Counted from the stretch's first letter, positions 33,541-64,000 are shown. The stretch: 64,000 nt of DNA from Liolophura sinensis (GCF_032854445.1 NC_088299.1:13199608-13263607); one strand, 5' to 3'. The notes: generated by a model not told the origin, from the sequence alone. Numbers and translations are program-made.

Positions 33541-36500
33541 TTCGTAGTTAATGCCAAAGTCAAGAATGTTAGCGTTCCATTCATTTGGTGTCGGTTAGGT
33601 TCATGGGTAAACGAAACATCAGATAAATTCTAGACTACATTCTTCATCATTAAGTAGTAATTAATAGCATAACTATCACGCCATGTATACCATCGATAAC
33701 AAAAAGAAAGAACACTCGTATATTTCATTGCAATACATGTTTTAAAAAACACTTAAGACTTTAAGGGATGGAGAATAAGGTGAGTATTCCAGTTTCCTCC
33801 ACATATATTCCCGACTGCTGTCATATTAGTGAAAGATTCTAAAGCACGGCTTGAAACATGCTATCAAATAATGATAAATTCAAAAACCTTTACGGAAAAC
33901 CCGTTAAAACCCGTTACGGAAACATATCTATCCGTATCTTCCTGTCTCTGGTATGGCAAACATTTAGAACCCTGTTGTCTGTATTAATGGATTTCACATT
34001 TATTTTTAAGGGTGCGGACCAGTGTTTGTAAGGGTTATGTATTGTGATGATTAGTTTCACAGAGATCACAGATCCGTGACGTCATACTCACGTCTTGTCG
34101 TTGATCAAAAGACCGTTACTGCTGTTCGTGCGTCACTTTTCAAAACCATTATCACTAACCAATTCTCCACCTTCTGTCTGCAATTCGAGACTTTGGGAAT
34201 CTTCCAGTTTTTTTTCTTCCCTTGGATAAACTGGGATAGCTTGTATTGAGACATGTACCCTAAGGTGTTTGTTTTGGTTTGGGATTCCTGGATGGTCTTC
34301 TGCTTAAGACCCTCCTGTCAGCTTACTGAAATTTCCTACTGACACCTACATGGGCCTTGCGGTTATACTACAACATGAGTATACAACCCTGCAGCCCGAC
34401 ATATCGTTAACGACTACATGCCATGAATAAACAAGTGCCCAGTTATTGAATTATCCCTGTGTTTCTCACAGAAGAAACATTTATGGACGGGCGCAGTGGT
34501 TGGGTTGGGAGGGAGAGCGGGGTTTAACATCAGCACGTCCCTGACTGCAGCTGTCAGTAAGTTATGCATGATGGTAAACCAACACTGCTAGACAACCCTT
34601 ACGATCTGTGTTGGTTAGAACATCACCACTACAAACGCTGCAGTAGCAACTTAACGACCATGAAGGACGGTGTCTGCATGTCGGACCTCTAGAAGCGGGT
34701 ACCTAAACAAACTTTTACATGCACTCAAATGTACTGTAGCAAATTTCTACTGTGAAGGCCAGTTGTACAAGCAAAAAAAGGACATACGGCTTAAACAAAG
34801 TTCAGCTTAAGTAGAGTGTATGCATTATAATGACGTCATTGTTTCTCGGTGACGTAATCATTCAAGTTTTCTGACGCAGTTGAACAGGTGTGACACCTCA
34901 CAATACACATCATCCACTGCACGTGACTTGTGGTTAAAATATGAAAGACCACAGCATGGAGAGTAAAACCATAGCGTCGACGACAGTGTGGTAGTTGGCA
35001 AATGGTCGACATTTAACCGGTGTCTTGTTAATTTACCTCAATTAAGGTTTTATTCTAACCGTTCATGAAAATGCTTCAGATAGCTAACTAGCCATGTATA
35101 CTTGTTATCATCAGAGCTTGCGGATTTCTTATCCCGCACTTTCCAAATAAAAAGCTTTTAGTTAATTCACTTACAACACTGAAAAAAGCAAATGTTTAAA
35201 ATTTAAACGCATAAGGAACACCTCTTTGCAACAGATAATAAACTATTTATGCTTAATTGTAACATAATTCACATAATTAAGATTATTGTAGCATTTAACA
35301 TAATTAAGACCGCTTTATAATGTTGATCATGTACATTGAAAACTTCAAATCACTCCGTTTCAGCAATAAAATCATGCAATTTGCTACATAAATGATTGCA
35401 TTTATGCAATAAATGTAACTGTGTGTAAAACACTGCTTGCATTTACGATACACAGCATCCCTCTCACGAGTTAGGGAGAGACCAAATTAAAGTATGAAAG
35501 AATACATGAAGGACAGTAAAACCACGGCGGCGACCTTGTGATAGTTGGTCAATGACCACATCCAGCCTCAGTCAGGAATGTATTCTAACTGTTCGTTAAA
35601 TGCTCACAATACCTAAATAGCTCGATCTATAGCTATTACTAAATTCCTGAAATCCAAAGGATAGTTCTCCTCCATGTGTAGCATGAAGCTTGGAGATTTT
35701 CTGGGCCCGTTCTTTCCAAATAAAGAGCTTCGAGTTAATGCAATTACTGAGAACTCCAGTACACCGTTCTTACTTAGCCAAATATTTCACAGACAGTAAG
35801 GAAAATTCTGTCCTAATTTTAAAGATGAAACTGAAATCCCTCGGCACCCTGTGGAAAGTGTACAGGGTGTGGAACTTTCGGGTCAGTATATTAATATTCC
35901 TGTCTCGAGTGCTGACCTAATTGTTTTATTGTGGATACCAGTACATGGGGTACAGCCATGTCTATTTTATACAGTCAGTGATCTCGCTTTATCAACTGCT
36001 GCGGTCAATTTCGATTGTTTAGGTGTCAAACTGTCGCCATTCTTTGACCCTACTTTTGCCACTGAATGTTGGTCAGGGTGAAAACAATAATTGTAATATG
36101 TCAGTGGGTGTCCCGACGTCGCAGTATGAAACCCGTTTTGCATTATTCGTTATTTTATTGTCTCAGATACGAAGTTTAACATAAATAAGCTTGTTGACGG
36201 GATCAACCACTGATACAAACTGTTAACTTTACTCAGTGATGGGGCTAGCTGGCTTTATAGTTGACCTTCCCTCTTGACAGTTTATCACTTAAGCGTAGTC
36301 GATATTAGCAGAGATTTGTTGGTCGGACCGCCGGATATTGCTATCCAGTTTTGCTTTTACCTCAATATAACCCGTCCGTAGAGGACAGCTACACTCGTGC
36401 GGAACCAAATTACAGCCGTTTGGGAAGTACCGCATTAAGACGGCAAACCGCTAGAAACTGCCCCATAGGAGCTTCTGGTCAAGTGTGTTTATAATAGGGA

Positions 36501-37094
36501 TCTATCCTGCACAACTCGCTGGTCAGCAGCTACCTAGTCCAGAAGCTGTATCATTATGACAGGGATGTAGTGCTGCGATGCTCAAAGAAATACCGGAACG
36601 TTTATAGACACATGTGGATACGCGTTCGCGGGAACAGCCGTTCACATTTGCTTGTACCGTTGGGAGTTAGAATTTGAAGCTCTGGCTAACGGAACGGTTC
36701 GTCGATAGCCTTGGCTGTGCTGTTTGGAATAAATATGGCCGCTGCTGCAAGTGTTCTGTGAGACGTATAAACTTTCATTTCTCTGTGAAAAAGTTTGTGA
36801 AAACTTTTGTGAAATGTGATGACATTTTGGTCGGTTGAAGCTATGCCATGGTTTGTACACGGGGCAGCAGAATGGACGGTACAAATGTTCTGTAGGATAA
36901 ACATTCAACACCTGGTGTAAGACAGGCTGCTGTTCAATTTGTCCCATTCACACGAGCTTTTGGTAAAATTTCAAACATTATTCGGCGAGAGGGACTTCTA
37001 GGTTGTGTTTGTTTTGTTGATTTTTTTTTCACAAAACTTTGAGATTGTTAATATTTCTGCTAATTACAAAGAATTTGGGTATGAGTGTAGAACC

Positions 37095-54416
<17,322 letters not shown>

Positions 54417-54428
<12 letters not shown>

Positions 54429-54770
54429 CAGTTCACCAGTTAGAAGCTGAACAGCAACTGGCTGCACAGAAGTTCTGTGGCAATTAGAATATGACAGATA
54501 CCAGTTAGAAGCCAAGGAGAAGCTGGTTGCACGGAAGTTCTGTGGCAATTTGGAAGATCGCAGGTATGAGTTAGAAGCTGAAGGGCATCTGGCTGCACGA
54601 AAGTTCTGTGGCAGTTCAAAAGATGGCAGGTACGAGTTAGAAGCTGAAGGGCATCTGGCTGCACGAAAGTTCTGTGGCAGTTCAAAAGATGGCAGGTACG
54701 AGTTAGAAGCTGAAGCGCAGCTGGCTGCACGGGAGTTCAGTGGCGATTTAGAAGTTGACAGATAGCAGTT
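54417..54770 (+). repeat. 66-bp tandem array starting at the channel stop codon
   Basis: GTTAGAAG recurs at 54439, 54504, 54570, 54636 and 54702 (spacing 65-66). A degenerate first occurrence at 54417 contains the last codons and the TAA. Later units are open in another frame and read YELEAEGHLAARKFCGSSKD-GR, an acidic/basic helical repeat. A one-base length change in the first full unit breaks that frame. Confidence 0.9.
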
Positions 54771-55128
54771 ACTTAAACTCAACCACTTGTATCAGGATTA
54801 ACGCCAGACATTGTGGACAGCGCAACGGCGGCAGATCATTGACCTTACCTGATGCCACATAAGATGTTTTAATCAATCATGTACAACATGAGAAATGTGG
54901 AATATTGTTTTATATCTATATATGTATTTATAAATATTTATAAAACGGTGCTATTCCTATTAACTACTAGTTTTAGTAACTTAATTGTGAAGGTTATGAA
55001 TGAACTTGTGATTTGGAAGTGATATCCAATATTTTTTAACAGGCAATCCTTAAATTAAAGAATTCAGCTTCCGTTAAATGAAACAGAGAACACTTCAATG
55101 AAACAGAGAACACTTAAATGAAACAGAG

Positions 55129-55134
55129 AATAAA
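55129..55134 (+). terminator. Possible poly(A) signal of the channel gene
   Basis: AATAAA about 700 bases after the stop, at the end of a short 3x ~20-bp repeat (AATGAAACAGAGAACACTT). Confidence 0.35.
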
Positions 55135-56236
55135 ATAGTCCTCATACGGACAACAGAAAACTGTACTTAAAACACTGTCACTTTTGTTTTAAATGCTCAT
55201 TAAGAGAATTACATGCATTTATTTACGTTTTATCTATGTCAATAACATTAAACCGATTATACCTGTCCTTCGTTCAGAAACGGTTGAATCTGTATCCTTC
55301 AGTTTAATAACACTTGATTATCGTGGATATAAGATGGATTAACACAGCTTGAGCTTTTTAACACAAACTGTCTGATTTATTTTACAGATTGTAAAATCGT
55401 GAAGTTTTATCAAAATTGACAATGTTGTGTAATTGTTACTTTTCAAATTAACTACTCCTCAAATGTCAATTTTTGTTTGTACTCTGAACAAATTTGTCAC
55501 ATATTTAGGTATATTGCTTACATTTGTCGCTATATGGTTGACATAATTTTACCATCGTTTTTCCTTGGCACTAATTGAAGAAGAAAACGCTAAAATATGT
55601 GTGGTGTGTCCACAGATGTGAGATTGCGTTTGGGATTGCTTGCCAAAAATGGTACAGAAATACATGTGCATTATACAGCGTGTTCCAACGGACTGCAGAA
55701 GCCGTAATGTTACCTGTCTTATGAAGTGGAGTATCGGGGTCAGGTTAGACACATGACAATCTAGCTATTCCTGCATAAGAGGATACTCTGGCGTCCCACC
55801 CAGTCACACTTCCCTGAGACCATGTCCTATATTTTCGCTGTTTGGTGTCTTCGCCATGGTATTCCATTGAGGTAGCAGAACATAGATATCCGGGCAAAGT
55901 TGAAAGGAACACTAACTCTCAGACAAACAACTGACCAAACAATATTTGCCCGGTACAAATATAGGCTATGTGCGTGAGTGTACGAGTAACGCGATATTGT
56001 GCATGTTTCCGGTTGGTCAAACTGGTAACCTTTATCTCAAAAGGTTTGATTTATAGTGCGATCACGTGAGTTCATAGGTCGGACGAACAGCCAGGTGTAA
56101 TTATCCCTTCAGAACAGTCACTCGATTATAGTTTAATGCTACAAATCGTATCGTATAGAGTTATTCCTATTTTCTTTTGACCTGAAGAAGAATTTAAGAG
56201 TTTGAAGAAGACTCGTTCTACAAATCGCATCGATAT

Positions 56237-56518
56237 TAATTTATTTATTTGTATGATTGGTGTTTTACGCCGTACTCAAGAATATTTCATCACACAGGGT
56301 TTTCTTCTACGACGATGGCCAGCATTGTGGTGGGAGGAAACCGGGCAGAGCCCGGAGGAAACCCACAACCATCCGCAGGTTGCTGGAAGACCTTCCCACG
56401 TACGGCCGGGATATGTTTTACATCCGCCCTTATTTGCAGTGTATTAATTTTAATATTTCCTCAAACCATAATGCTGGCCACCGATGTATATTAAGGAAAT
56501 ATTCTTAAATAAATAAAT
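56237..56518 (+). repeat. Family A repeat copy plus an adjacent inverted fragment
   Basis: Forward copy 56237-56410 (GATTGGTGTTTTACGCCGTA to CCTTCCCACGTACGGCCGG). An inverted 5' fragment follows at 56455-56518 (CATAATGCTGGCCACC, ATATTCTTAAATAAATAAAT). Confidence 0.85.
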
Positions 56519-57099
56519 AAAATATCTCCTCATGTAACACCACTGGATCCCAACAAAGGGAACAGTATTTCTCACAAATTCTTAGACATTTAGTTCCGAC
56601 GTTAGACGCTATCGCGCGGGCAAAGGTATTTAATTACATCGGCAGGAGTAACACTCATTACCATGACATTAAGGAAACACAGTAGCTAAAAGAAAAGACA
56701 ACGCTAGACCAAATGTATGTATGTATCGATAAAGAGTGACATTTAAAGTTCAAGAAAACGTCCATTTTTAAATCAGCTGTTTTTCGTCTGATTACGAGAC
56801 AATTCTGATATACTTTAAAGCCATTTTCAACGGAATAGTGGTAGTGGAATACGTCTGGCGTCATTCATCAAGGTCTCAACAATGATGGAACTATGCATGA
56901 CATTCGGTTGTAATAATAACGAGGACCACGCTTTGCGCGACAATGGCGTGTCTCGATTGTGTCTAATTCTTCAAGTTTTACAATGAGTATAATTCTCTTG
57001 TAAGTAAATATGGACAGAACGTCCAGAATCTCTGGCGCTCTGCCTCATGATTGTGTCTAATTCAGCTTGACCAAGTGCTACTACATTCATGGTGTTGAA

Positions 57100-57425
57100 T
57101 TAGATCGCCACGTTGGATATGTGAATAGTTGCAATCAAAGCGCAACGGAGATACATATCTTGTTAGCGACAATTGATATTCTAGCATGGTACACGATTTG
57201 AATACTGATTTCATTCAGTCGCCTAAAACATACCTTGTGTCTGTCCAACATCACTGAAAACTGTCGACTGCTTCTCTTTGCATGATTCCGTCTTATTTTC
57301 GTACTTTATATACTTTCTTAGTTCTTTGGTGGTTTGTGTTATATGTCGTTTTTGGAATTGCCCGTGCGACTATTGACCTGGAACGTCCTTATTGGCTGAC
57401 GATTGGAATACGAATGTCTGTTAAT
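57100..57425 (+). repeat. Dispersed or duplicated segment, copy 2
   Basis: Counterpart of 53925-54245 in the same orientation, located 3' of the channel gene. It is non-coding. Confidence 0.55.
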
Positions 57426-58261
57426 GCGACATCGTGTTTCCCGTTTCTCTAAAATGGTGTTTCCTATGACCTCGTAAGTATTCCAGGATGAAAGGTAGTT
57501 ACCAAGTACGTAATAAAAACAAATGCCTTTGTCCGTATAGGTCTGTGTGGACCCCTCTTCTAAATAGCTTTGGTAATATTTTTTTTTAATCTAAGCCATG
57601 CGTGATGTTGTAAATTGGACGTCATTGATGAAGATGTAAGTAGGCCTACTGCTGGGTAGTTTTGAAAGTGAGAAATGCAGGGTGAAATTCGTGTACCCAG
57701 TGGTTTAGCTGGATCCGAAGCCATGCTCGTCAAGGTGTATGAAGGTGTTTCTGGGTAAAATACATCGACATCTCTATACATCCTTAAATATAGTAACTGT
57801 TTCCCCTGTGAGATCGAGGCTAACTCGTTCCTCTGTCGACCAGGTGTGAACAGTTTTTGTCACCTTTGGCGTCATAGTCTCACTTGGTTCAGCTTGAATC
57901 ATGGAGCGGTTTTAGTTTTCAAGTCATCCTGGACATGTATAAACTCTTTTCTAGCATAACTTCCATTTTCGGCCAAAAAAAAAAATCACACAACGCCTAC
58001 TCTTACCTGCAGAGAGGACCAAACTAGCATAATTCATCAAATTTACCTCTGCAGCCGTCACTCAAAAAAATTGATCTGTGAATTTTAACAGAGTCTTTTG
58101 CCTGAGTGATGCTAGAATGTAGTGTTAGTGAGTGAGTGCTCTGGGTTTAACGTCGTACCTAACAAGTTTTCAGTCATATGACGACGGAGGAATCCTTACA
58201 GTGTATGTAATGTGACTCCTTGTTGCAGGACGGATTTCCACCACTCTTTTATCTAGTGGAT

Positions 58262-58970
58262 TTTTTAGTTTTTATTATTACAAGGAAAATGCCCTTAGAA
58301 TACTTTTTCTAATTCATAATATTTTAACTCCGTAAGATTAGTTTCGACAACAAGAACTCATTGCCTCGGACGACATCATAATTATTCAGAAGCAACTAGC
58401 TGGGTAATGGGCGTGGAGAATAGTTTGTTTTACCAGCAAGCGGTCAGAACAAACTCCACGCAATAAAACAGCCTTCACTGCTGTTTCTGCGAATAGACTA
58501 CATGGCTTTAATTTTCTAACATCCATCTCTAAATCCACACTGCCGTGGGATTATATACTACAAGAGATAAAATAAATTTCATTCGTTGAGGTTATATCAT
58601 ACTAAAACGTTTCAAACAATTTCAAATTTGGCAGTGTCAGAAAAAGGGTTTGCATTAAAGTCGACAGCAGTTTAGGTAAGTGGTGTCGTCCTCCGTCAGT
58701 ACAAGCTGGTCCGCTCATGTTCAGCATGCCACTGTTTTTTAATTATTATGACGTCACCCGAGGCAATGGGTTCTGGTCGTGAAATCGAACTTATGGACTT
58801 AACATCATAAATTAGAGAAAGAGTCTTACCTTCATTTTCCTTGCAAAAATATATATTTCTAACATATCTATGTGTAGAGCTTGTGTTGTTACGTGTCACT
58901 GACTAAAGGCAATTTTTACAGCGAGAATGACTGATTTTAGAGAGCGCCGAACACAGGTGACTCGCTAAAA
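58262..58970. mobile_element. Second copy of the long-TIR foldback element
   Basis: Alignable with 31262-31990 throughout (for example AACTCATTGCCTCGGACGAC, TATGACGTCACCCGAGGCAA, TTACGTGTCACTGACTAAAG). It ends GGTGACTCGC|TA. The outer left end is missing or altered where it meets a family B repeat, which breaks off at 58258; this suggests insertion into that repeat. Confidence 0.8.
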
Positions 58971-59004
58971 GAAATTGATTATAACAGAATAATCTGTTGC
59001 AACA

Positions 59005-59600
59005 GCACGACCCAGGACCATCGATATCCACAGGCTGCTAGCAAACCTTCCCACGTACGATCGGAGAGGAAGCCATTATGCACTGGATTTGAACTCTCAG
59101 CGATCGCACTGATGAGAAATCCCTGTGTCATTTTGCTGCGCTAGCATGCTAACAACTAGGCCTTAAATTAGTTTACTAGGCCTGGTTAGATAATCAGAGA
59201 ACTGATAAATGGAACCCCAGCCTTGCAGGCCGAGAGAAAATAACATTTGTGACATTTCTCATTTACCTGCACATGGATTTAAAGTGGAGGTTTAACAAAG
59301 GCAGAGAATTAAACACCGATTGACGCGGGGTAGAGCAAACAAAAAGCACCTAATACGTTGAATGATACACCACAAAGCACCCCTACACGTGTATACAATT
59401 TTATTGGTGTTTTGCGTGTTTACCAGGCCGTCAGCATTATCGTTGAAGGAAACCAGACAGAGCCCGGGGGAAACACACAACATTTCCCAAGCTGTTGCCA
59501 GATCTTCTCGCGTACGACCTGAGGGGAAGACAGTATGAACTGGACTTGAACCTACGGCGATCGCATTGGTGACACTCTTGGGTCAACATGCTGCGCAAGC
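59005..59600 (+). repeat. Two diverged family A copies
   Basis: 59005-59120 holds only the 3' part (ACCTTCCCACGTACGATCGG - AGAGGAAGCC, GGATTTGAACTCTCAGCGAT). 59398-59600 is a longer diverged copy (CAGACAGAGCCCGGGGGAAA, ACTGGACTTGAACC, CGATCGCATTGGTG). Confidence 0.8.
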
Positions 59601-61972
59601 ACGCTAAATACTTGGCCACGGAGGCCTTGAATAAGTTTACCAGACCAGGTTGGATTATTAATATAATTAAATCTTTCTCTGTAAAAATTTTTTTTTTCTG
59701 AAAACCGATCAATGGAATCCCGTCCTTGTAAGTAGAAGGAACAATGTTTGCTAGTTTTACACGATGCAAAGATTCAAAATGTTGATGAAATTTAGAAAGG
59801 GAGCTAAACACTGTCTGAAACGGCGTGAAGCACAAATGGCACTGAGTACGCTAAGTGACGAATGGCAAAACACCTCTACATGTGTATACGCAAGCCTTTG
59901 TATCCTTCAGTCATTTATTCTCGACACTTTTGTGACAACGGAATAAAGCAGAAATCCGCAGAAGCCTTTGATATCCGCTTATAACCAGGTTAATAGTATC
60001 CGAATACAAACCAATAGCGTCTATAGTAAATATTATCCGACAAATTAACTGCCAAATATTTTATTCATATATTTACATACATCATATACAAAATGGTACT
60101 GAAACATGCCAAACGGCAGAAGTGTTTCACACGTTACATCAATTTTACGTTCCGTCTTAAATGGGGCACAATTCCAGGTGGTCCATTCCTGTCACACAGC
60201 GACACGCAGAGTGGTCAAATGGTAAATCCAGTATGCCAAATCGAGTCCAAAAGAATTAATGGCAAATCACGTCCGCCAGAGTTAGATAATCCTACATTTT
60301 GTAGAAAAAAATGGGAAACGGCGCAGTTTGAAATCCGTGGATTTCATGCCTTAAGACCAGCTGTGGATTTCTTTTAAAGAAATTTTAGATGGGTGGGGTA
60401 TTCATATACAAGGGCGAGTACATGCATGTGGTTGAATTTATCACAAGAAGATTATTATTCTTGGAAATTTCAAAGTAATGTAGCACTCATTTCACATAAC
60501 ATGTATATCTCATCACAGTTTCGTTAATTAAACTGCTTGTACAGTATTATGTAAAATAACAATATTTACATGGAGGTAAACCTTATAAGAACACACCTTC
60601 CCACAATATATACAAGTCAAAATAAAACGAGCACTTTTAGTACTAAAATGACTGAGTTAAAGCTCACATCTGTGTCATGAAACACAACAGATTGATGTAT
60701 ATGCAAACAATTTCTATGAATAAATGCCCCCCCCCCCCCCTTCCCCAAAAAAATTTGGCTTAGCATACTCCTTATTGGGAAACAGAATCGTTTATGATTG
60801 GCTGGTAAGAGAGACAGGAATGTCCAGGCTATGCCAAGTCAAAGCTAAATTTTAGTCAGGGTGGATTTATTCAAGTATGACCAGGGCTGCTGCCAATCAG
60901 CGTCGATTCCATAGGTCATTAAATTTGGCAGCTTTTTTGTGTGTTATTTATTTACTTATTTAACTGGTATTTAACGACACGCTCCAATTTTTTTTTACTT
61001 ATCGGATGACAGACAGATTTATGGGTGGAAGACAGCAGTGTGGACAGAATGAACCACTGCTCTTCGCTAGGCACCTTCCAAGAGCAGACTTTATACAACT
61101 GGACATATGAGCAAGAACCAGATACAACCCAGGGGACCTTTAAGGTGTACAGAATCGAAGCTGATTGGCTGACAATGGAGATAAGATTCCCTGAGATAAA
61201 CTCAGTAGACTAGGTCACACTTGAATAAATATACCAAACCTAAAAGTCAGCTTAGACTAGACATGGACGTGCAATCAGAATCAAGTCTGTATTCATTCTG
61301 TACTCTGTATACACCTTAGGAACATTTCACATATAATGAAACAAGTTTAATTTGAACAGACACAACAATATTTCTTTTCCACCACTTGACTTCTGGCACA
61401 CAAAGACTTCAGCATCCCCTAACACACTAACAAAGACGTCATTGCACCAACTCATACTCCCTTAAACATTTATCAGGAGAATAAAAATTAACTTCCACAA
61501 ACAAGCATATTTTGTGACTCGTCCTTTTGTTAGTGCATAATTTACACTGGCAAATCTCATGTGTTCACATGATACTTCTATACAAATTGGCTTAATTATG
61601 GCAAATGCTTTTGTTTCCAAATCTTGATATGAATATTCATCATAATAATACAATTTTTTTTCTTTTAAAAAATCATAGCCACACCATCATTATCTCCATC
61701 GGACAACAGGCCACAACACCGGTATTCTTCCATGAAAACCTCGCGGAAAATACTTTTGTGTGACCTAGTGACTGCAAGGTAACACTTTAACCTCTGACTG
61801 ATGCCAAGCAAGGCAGAAACAAGTACCATTTTCAAAGTTTTTGGTATGAAACACCCTGGGTCAGATCCCAGGTCTTCCGACTCCCGACCCTAGTCCCACA
61901 TCCTAAAGGCATTATAAACGTACATGAATACATACAAAAAGATCACACAAACACTGTTTAATTGAGCAGATG

Positions 61973-63566
61973 TCAACGTGTGTTAACAAAAACACTGCGT
62001 GCTATATCAAGTCTGCGTACAGAGACCAAAGCCTTGACCATGGCCCCCACTGTAGCATTGTCCCCTGCCTTCTTCACCCAGCCTCGGATCATCTGGTATG
62101 TAACCTCGTGCTGACCCTCCGGCATGTAGTCATGTCTGTAATTGTCAAGTTGACCATCCTGCAAGCCCAGAGCTCGTCCTAAAACACAGACAATCATTTC
62201 AACAGGCCTTCACTGACTAAAGGTATTTTATCACACATAAACTTGCATACTTTCACATTTTTGAACAGCTTTTCCATAAATCCACGCCTGTCAAAAAGTA
62301 ACTTCAAATAACTGATGAGTTTAAGTGTGCAAACCACACTGCTGGTATTCAGCAAGAGGTGTGATAAGTGGGTGGGTGGGTTTTTATGCTTTTATGTATA
62401 TAATTACGCTTTAGGTTTTAGGTCAGACTAACCAAATTTTCAGTCATATGACGACGAGGAATAATTTACAGGCATGTGTACATATACTGTGTATTCTTGT
62501 TGCACAGCCAGTCCTTTCATAGTTGGTGAAAAATCTCATAAAATTACAGGCAGTCTTACTGTATGCCCACATTAACAAGTGGTTCAATACCCATGTTTTT
62601 GACAATGCCACACCTTGTTTCATACCTGACAGTCCACTACCTGTGCATGTGGCTTTATGAGGCTTTATGAGCCTTTACTCACCAAGTCTGCGCCAAACAG
62701 AGCCCACATTGTCAGCCAAGCTGGTAACATGAGATGTTGTCAGCGGAGATGAACTTACTGCCCAAAAAAAAAGAAAACCAGATGAACATATATATTTATT
62801 TGATTGGTGTATTATGCCATACATAAGAATATTTCAGTAATATGACAGCAACTAGCATTACTGTGAGAAGAAACCGGCAGAGCCCAGGGGAAGCCCCCAG
62901 CCATCCACAGGTTGCTGGCAGACCTTCCCATGTACAGCCGGAGAGTAAGGCAGCATTGACTGGTCTTGAACTTACAGCGACCACATTGGTGGGAAGCTCC
63001 TGGGTCACTGTGCTAAGCTGATGTTTTAATCCCATCAGCAACAGTTGCCCCCAGATACTATATAAATCAAACAACAAACATTTCTTTTGCAAGTGAAAAC
63101 ATAACAGATAAATCAGTTCCTGGAAAACAAGTCTTACAGTATGACATTTAACCCGACGACTGTCACTGGGTTAAAATTAAACAAAACACTAAATCTCATC
63201 AACCGGATATAGATTAAACAATTTCTGACATTGTGACACTCACCAAAGAGTCTTCAACTGAAAATGAGGTGAAAGTTTGCAGACATAGTGTAGCAGACTT
63301 TCATAGCTCAAAGTACTCATTCGTATATGTCGCTGGAGTATCTGGATATGAGCAATGAAATTTAAATACATGTATTTTAAATTTTAATGAACAGTGTAAC
63401 AATAACAAACCTAGTAATCTTCTAATATTCTCATCAATCTCTTGTGGTTTTGGCTCGCTCGGATTCCAATTACTGCCATCATGCCCATAATTGTGGTTTG
63501 TCACCACATGAGTTTCTCCTATGTGGATATTCTCACAATTATTAAAGTTCTGGATATTAACGCCAC
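61973..63566 (-). CDS. Death-domain adaptor protein with RHIM-like motif, C-terminal part, 3 exons, 5'-partial
   Basis: Minus-strand exons: 63566-63411, 62757-62683 and 62178-61973, with AG/GT borders and matching phase-1 junctions; the stop is at 61973. The last two exons form a death domain: NVGSVWRRLGRALGLQDGQL, DNYRHDYMPEGQHEVTYQMI, RGWVKKAGDNATVGAMVKAL and VSVRRLDIA. This matches the family pattern 'W..LgraLGL...i..i....g..e..y.mi..W....g..at...l..aL...g..dia'. The first exon reads GVNIQNFNNCENIHIGETHV, resembling a RHIM core (I/V-Q-I/V-G) as in RIPK1 or IMD, followed by a Pro/Glu linker. Death domains mediate adaptor assembly in NF-kB and cell-death signalling. Upstream exons (kinase, DED or none) are outside the window, so the exact family is open. 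Confidence 0.85.
62787..63025 (+). repeat. Family A repeat copy in a death-domain gene intron
   Basis: TATTTATTTGATTGGTGTAT, GGCAGAGCCCAGGGGAAGCC, GGTTGCTGGCAGACCTTCCC, then the 3' part TCTTGAACTTACAGCGACCA. About 240 bp; orientation is opposite to the host gene. Confidence 0.88.
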
Positions 63567-64000
63567 CTGTGAAGAGAACAGATCGAGGTTTACTTATTTA
63601 TCTATTTCTTTATCAGAGTGGTGTTACCTGTTCATGAGTGAAGCACACCTGAGTGCACAGAATAAACCACTGGCCCTTTAAAACTTCACTAATTGCCAGA
63701 CTTTAAAATAAAGCCAATCCACTGATACAATCATTTTTAACTCATTCTTGATATTATTTAATATCAGATTTCTAAATATTTCTTTAGATTTTCGAAAATG
63801 GAGTTTACCTCAAGAATTACACATTTTATTTTCTAGATAGGTCAAACTCTCACATATTACCCTATTTCTTCTCATTTTCACGACAGATATAAGAAGTGCT
63901 GAAAGCAAAGAATTACAGTTCTCCCTCAGTTTTGTTGAAAAGTTAAATAAATTTGTATTCCAATGTAGTTACATCACAAGTAATAAAAACACACAACACT

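Larger units (their letters stand above)
28000..36990. other. Repeat-rich intergenic region without recognised genes
   Basis: Besides the repeats listed separately, no ORF here resembles a known protein. 34935-35180 and 35490-35770 are diverged copies of one another in the same orientation (shared TTTCCAAATAAAxAGCTT and TATTCTAACxGTTC), an old duplication about 555 bp apart. Confidence 0.55.
55140..61960. other. Intergenic stretch without recognised genes
   Basis: Between the channel (+) and death-domain (-) genes. It holds family A and B repeats, the second foldback element, a poly(C) run at 60727-60740 and the duplicated segment at 57.1 kb. ORFs here show no recognisable protein features. 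Confidence 0.55.

Noticed and set aside
57330..57480. Possible duplicate of the last channel exon next to the duplicated intron segment
   Set aside because: The similarity to 53925-54245 stops before any sequence resembling GDIGGAFGLFVGAS, so there is no second TM2 exon.
60093..60377. 94-residue plus-strand ORF (MVLKHAKRQKCFTRYINF...)
   Set aside because: No splice context, no known motif, and AT-rich repeat-bearing surroundings; a chance ORF is as likely.

Overview
The window is eukaryotic: intron-rich genes with GT-AG junctions, long AT-rich introns, abundant microsatellites and minisatellites, and many dispersed repeats. The gene families and two abundant repeat families suggest a marine lophotrochozoan, most likely a mollusc. 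The repeat families are an 'ATTTGATTGGTGTTTTACGCC' type and a 'GTTTAACGTCGTACT / CAGTCATATGACGACG' type. The taxon is an inference, since no search was possible. There are no operons, CRISPR arrays or convincing RNA genes.

Layout. (1) 1-4479 (+): the last five exons of an aromatic-L-amino-acid decarboxylase family gene, probably tyrosine-decarboxylase-like; its 5' part lies outside the window. (2) 9554-19035 (-): a complete six-exon secreted S1 serine protease of 310 residues, with an intact His/Asp/Ser triad but no recognisable R-IVGG activation site. (3) 21519-22043 (-): an unrecognised 174-residue ORF. (4) 25.1-27.9 kb: a decayed DIRS/YR-type retroelement (-) with direct repeats, next to dispersed repeats. 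(5) 28-37 kb: gene-poor and repeat-rich, including a 729-bp element with long terminal inverted repeats. (6) 37095-54428 (+): a complete ten-exon DEG/ENaC sodium channel of 940 residues, about twice the length of an ASIC. One 1507-bp exon puts several hundred cysteine-free residues into the extracellular domain. A short antisense exon-like segment lies in one intron. (7) 55-61.9 kb: gene-poor. (8) 61973-63566 (-): the last three exons of a death-domain adaptor with a RHIM-like motif upstream of the death domain.

Exon models were built by hand. Every internal junction has matching reading-frame phase, and this is the main support for the four multi-exon genes.

The most unusual structural theme is that three tandem-repeat arrays are built from splice junctions. 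The decarboxylase intron ends in an array whose units look like the 3' splice site plus the first exon bases. A 19-bp protease array runs into a 3' splice site. A 60-bp protease array carries copies of the end of exon 4 plus its GTAAG donor, including a decoy donor exactly 60 bp downstream that is in frame and closer to consensus than the real one. The genes do not form an obvious pathway: biogenic amine synthesis, secreted proteolysis, sodium conductance and innate or cell-death signalling.
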